The notes beneath the pieces were generated by a model that was not told where the DNA came from, ran no database searches, and saw nothing but the letters and a program-made list of their open reading frames with translations. This document shows positions 62,048 to 64,000 of a DNA stretch of 64,000 bases, in pieces (the stretch's first letter is position 1; each line of letters starts with the position of its first letter). Position numbers and translations under genes: made by a program. This DNA comes from Streptomyces sp. NRRL F-6131 (lineage in GTDB: Bacteria > Actinomycetota > Actinomycetes > Streptomycetales > Streptomycetaceae), in assembly GCA_000719695.1 (NCBI GenBank), contig JOHN01000030.1:1-64000 (forward strand). The letters are read 5' to 3'.

Positions 62048-63009
62048 TCGTCGTGCCCTCTTTCCAGTTGGTCGGCGATCGCGTGGGCGATTCGGTCGGT
62101 GGTCTCGGTGGGTTGCCACGCCCATTGCCCGTTCGGGTTGCACTCCAGGAAGTGCCACGTGCCGTCCGCGGTGACGGCGAAGTCGAAGGCGCCGAAGGTC
62201 AGACGGAAGATGGCCAGGTAACGGGCGACGGACTCGGAGACGGGCCTTGGGACCTCGATCGGGCTGCAGCGCATCCGGTCCTGTCGGTACCGCCAGTCGA
62301 GATCCGGGCTGTCGATGCGGGTGCCGAACAGCCGCTCACCGACCGCCGTCACCCGGGTGTCGAACAGCTTGGGAATCCTGGCTTGGAACATGTGCGGACA
62401 CGCCGTCACGGCTTCGGTGATCTCGTGGCTGCGAACCTCGCGGACCCACGCGGCCTGGGCCTGCCCGTCGACCGAGTACGGGGTGTTCCACAGGGGCTTG
62501 TAGACCGTGCCGCCGGCCTGGTGGGTGGTGAACTCCCGTGCCGTGTGATCGTCGTTGGTGATCAACGTGTGGGGCACGTGGAATCCGCAGCGCTGCGCGG
62601 CGGCGAGCTGGGACGGTTTGCACTCGGCCGCCCGGTTGTGCCAGGGATGGTTCACATAGTGGGCGCCGGGGAGCGAGGCGAGGATGCCACCCGCTCCCCA
62701 GAACGCCTGCGAGGCGGCGAATCGGCGGTCCTGCCCGTCGAGGTCGGGCGGCCCCGCGTAGGGCGAGGGCCTGCGGATCCAGACGGATCGAACGGCCGTG
62801 AGGTCCAGTTCGCGGCTCGACGTGCGGAGGGTGCCCCGCTGACCGCCCGTGCGGTACGTGGCGGTCAACGAGGCACCCGCGTGCAGGTCGGTGCCGGGAT
62901 CGAGGCGGACCACCGGAACCCGTCGGGCGGCGAGCACCCGCAGGACCGCATCCGCTGTCACATCGGAGGAGTTGGTCAGCACCAGCACCGACCTGCTTCG
63001 CGTGTTCAT
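62044..63009 (-). CDS. tgmB: Graspetide ATP-grasp ligase TgmB
   Basis: A 321-residue ATP-grasp enzyme of the MvdD/TgmB type. The N-terminal domain has VLVLTNSSDVTADAVLRVL and SVWIRRPSPYAGP; the central domain has AAECKPSQLAAAQRCGF, ITNDDHTAREF and GGTVYKPLWN (ATP lysine); the C-terminal domain has FGAFDFAVTADGTWHFLECNPNGQWAWQ with the Mg-binding E-x-N (near residues 289-291). These enzymes use ATP to form ester or amide links between acidic and Ser/Thr/Lys side chains in the precursor. Its ATG shares one base with the tgmA stop (TGATG). Confidence 0.92.
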   Translation of the reverse strand: MNTRSRSVLVLTNSSDVTADAVLRVLAARRVPVVRLDPGTDLHAGASLTATYRTGGQRGTLRTSSRELDLTAVRSVWIRRPSPYAGPPDLDGQDRRFAASQAFWGAGGILASLPGAHYVNHPWHNRAAECKPSQLAAAQRCGFHVPHTLITNDDHTAREFTTHQAGGTVYKPLWNTPYSVDGQAQAAWVREVRSHEITEAVTACPHMFQARIPKLFDTRVTAVGERLFGTRIDSPDLDWRYRQDRMRCSPIEVPRPVSESVARYLAIFRLTFGAFDFAVTADGTWHFLECNPNGQWAWQPTETTDRIAHAIADQLERGHDE

Positions 63010-63281
63010 CAGCCAGAACTCTGGTCCTGGTCGTAGGACTCGGTGACATCGCTGTCCGAGGCTCCGCCCGGCGTCGCCCCGTCACCGGGGCTGGTCTGGG
63101 TCGGCGTGACACCGCTGGTGCTGGTCCCGTGGCTTCCCAGCTCGACCGTTCGGCCGTTGTCGTCCATGATGACGGCGATCTGCGTCTCGGGGTCGATCAC
63201 GGCCGTGAACGCCGGGAGCGTGGCAGTGGCCGCGTAGGGCCCCATCCTGCCGATGCCCCACGGTACGGGCGTCTGCGTCAT
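63009..63281 (-). CDS. tgmA: Graspetide precursor peptide TgmA (ATP-grasp-modified RiPP)
   Basis: A 90-residue precursor. The leader has the recognition motif PWGIGRMGPY (residues 7-16), where the family has PFxxRRM-like residues, followed by VIDPETQIAVIMDDNGRTVELGSHGT, typical of GRASP_targ peptides. The core from about residue 52 is rich in Thr/Ser and then in Asp/Glu: GTSTSGVTPTQTSPGDG, then SDSDVTESYDQDQSSG, giving ester donors and acceptors. An Asp67-Gly68 pair is the natural place for an aspartimide. ATG 63281 has a strong AGGAGG. The three genes tgmA-B-C overlap or abut. Confidence 0.85.
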   Translation of the reverse strand: MTQTPVPWGIGRMGPYAATATLPAFTAVIDPETQIAVIMDDNGRTVELGSHGTSTSGVTPTQTSPGDGATPGGASDSDVTESYDQDQSSG

Positions 63282-63310
63282 GCATCCTCCTGCGTGAGGT
63301 TGTTTGCGAT

Positions 63311-63330
63311 CCCGCCCCTTCTGGGGCGGG
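63311..63330 (-). terminator. Short hairpin upstream of tgmA
   Basis: CCCGCCCC (63311-63318), loop TTCT, GGGGCGGG (63323-63330). It separates the ATPase gene from tgmA on the reverse strand and could end the former. Confidence 0.6.
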
Positions 63331-63352
63331 AGTCCTGGGGTGGGGATCTTCT

Positions 63353-63385
63353 GCGCAGGAAGTCGGCGTGGCGGACTTCCTGCGC
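63353..63385 (-). repeat. Palindromic element, copy 4 (terminator-like)
   Basis: GCGCAGGAAGTC (63353-63364) and GACTTCCTGCGC (63374-63385) form a 12-bp stem with a nine-base loop. The core GGAAGTCGG matches copies 1 and 2. It lies 31 bases past the ATPase stop. Confidence 0.75.
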
Positions 63386-63415
63386 TCAGGGGCGTAAGCC
63401 TCGGGGCGCGCACTT

Positions 63416-63841
63416 TCAGGCGGCAGGGGCGAAGGCGGGGGCAATCAGGGCCCAAGCGAACTTGCCGATCCCGCCCGCGCGGGGGCAGCAGCCCCAGCGC
63501 TCGGCAAGCTCGTTGACGAGGAGGAGTCCGCGCCCGTGCTCGTCGTCGGGGGTGGCGGTGTGGAGGGTGGGGCGGCCGTTGCCGGCGTCGTGGACTTCGA
63601 GGCGCAGGCGGTCGTTGATGAGGGTGAAGCGGACCTCGATCAGGCGGTCGGCGGGCGCGTCGCAGTGCTGGACGGCATTGGCGAAGAGTTCGCCGAGGAG
63701 GAGCTCGGCGATGTCGGAGTAGCGGTCGCCGGTGGGGAGCGCGGAGAGGTAGACGCGGAGCAAGTGCCGTGCGAGCGGAGTGGATTCGGTCCGCGATTCG
63801 AGACGCGCGGCGAACGTCCGGGGACGACGGGCAGTGAGCAT
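63416..63841 (-). CDS. ATP-binding protein, anti-sigma-factor (RsbW/SpoIIAB)-like HATPase
   Basis: The 141-residue protein is a GHKL ATPase domain: N-box ELLLGELFANAVQHCDAP, G1 motif VHDAGNGRPTL and G2 region DDEHGRGLLLVNELAERWG. Streptomyces have many such single-domain proteins, related to serine-kinase anti-sigma factors; most are uncharacterised. It ends AWALIAPAFAPAA. ATG 63841 follows GAGGACCCC; an upstream in-frame ATG at 63994 would add a basic low-complexity lead. It is upstream of tgmA on the same strand, separated by two hairpins. Confidence 0.82.
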   Translation of the reverse strand: MLTARRPRTFAARLESRTESTPLARHLLRVYLSALPTGDRYSDIAELLLGELFANAVQHCDAPADRLIEVRFTLINDRLRLEVHDAGNGRPTLHTATPDDEHGRGLLLVNELAERWGCCPRAGGIGKFAWALIAPAFAPAA

Positions 63842-63915
63842 GGGGTCCTCGAAGGGGGGAGGAGGTAGTGAAAGGGAGCGGCGTCGGTTACGACCGAATC
63901 GTCTGGCAGTCTGAC

Positions 63916-63978
63916 GGGACGTCATACCGCGTTTTCGGGACGTTTGGGACGTTCGACTGGTAGACCTTGAAACGTCCC
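63916..63978 (-). promoter_or_regulatory. GGGACGT repeat cluster upstream of the HATPase gene
   Basis: GGGACGT occurs at 63916-63922, 63937-63943 and 63946-63952, and inverted (ACGTCCC) at 63972-63978. The second and last extend to a perfect 9-base inverted repeat, GGGACGTTT and AAACGTCCC. Four copies of one heptamer in 63 bases suggest a regulator-binding array 75-137 bases ahead of the ATPase start; it could also serve a gene beyond the window. Confidence 0.5.
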
Positions 63979-64000
63979 TAACGTGGAAGGTCATCCGGTG

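Overview
The window is about 72-73% G+C chromosomal DNA of a filamentous actinomycete, almost certainly family Streptomycetaceae (Streptomyces or Kitasatospora; I cannot separate the two from sequence alone). Support comes from third-codon GC bias, frequent GTG starts, four-base GTGA gene overlaps, TANNNT -10 boxes close to start codons, and Streptomyces-type families (TrpM, HGxxPAAW protein, XRE/DUF5753 regulator, DUF574-type methyltransferase, LAL regulator). It looks like core chromosome rather than a mobile island: I see no prophage, integrase, insertion sequence or CRISPR array.

Layout. 0-7.7 kb: the tail of a membrane protein gene, then hisI and a tryptophan cluster (trpE, a decayed Uma2-like gene, three small membrane protein genes, trpC, trpM, trpB, trpA). 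7.9-11.8 kb: a small repeat protein, a MauE/DoxX membrane protein, a DsbA-like thioredoxin-fold protein, lgt and a VIT-family transporter. 12.2-18.3 kb: glutamate synthase gltBD. 18.7-24.3 kb: XRE regulator, aldehyde dehydrogenase, methyltransferase, a complete Uma2 gene, and a MarR/flavin-monooxygenase pair sharing three copies of one operator. 24.4-28.7 kb: AraC regulator with a quinone-oxidoreductase-like gene, then a MerR/BtrH-like pair. 28.8-35.4 kb: secreted 5'-nucleotidase and two divergent LuxR-type regulators. 35.6-39 kb: a three-gene operon of substrate-binding-like and VWA proteins. 39.2-40 kb: gene relics (RHS and DyP peroxidase). 40-53 kb: pyk, an unusual tRNA, a PdtaR-like ANTAR regulator, the livKHMGF branched-chain amino acid transporter, a hotdog thioesterase, polA and a membrane protein. 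53-59.5 kb: secreted proteins, including a subtilisin with FG-GAP repeats and an RHS/phospholipase A2 fusion. 60-64 kb: a graspetide (ATP-grasp RiPP) cluster with precursor, ATP-grasp ligase and isoaspartyl-methyltransferase homologue, flanked by a second-type hemC and an anti-sigma-like ATPase.

How genes work together. Tryptophan and histidine synthesis, nitrogen assimilation (gltBD) and branched-chain amino acid uptake form the amino-acid backbone. MauE, the DsbA-like protein and Lgt serve envelope protein maturation. pyk, the ANTAR regulator and polA sit together much as in mycobacteria. The most interesting accessory content is at the right: the graspetide operon, for which I predict an aspartimide-bearing product from an Asp-Gly site in the precursor, and the secreted protease/phospholipase toxin-like pair.
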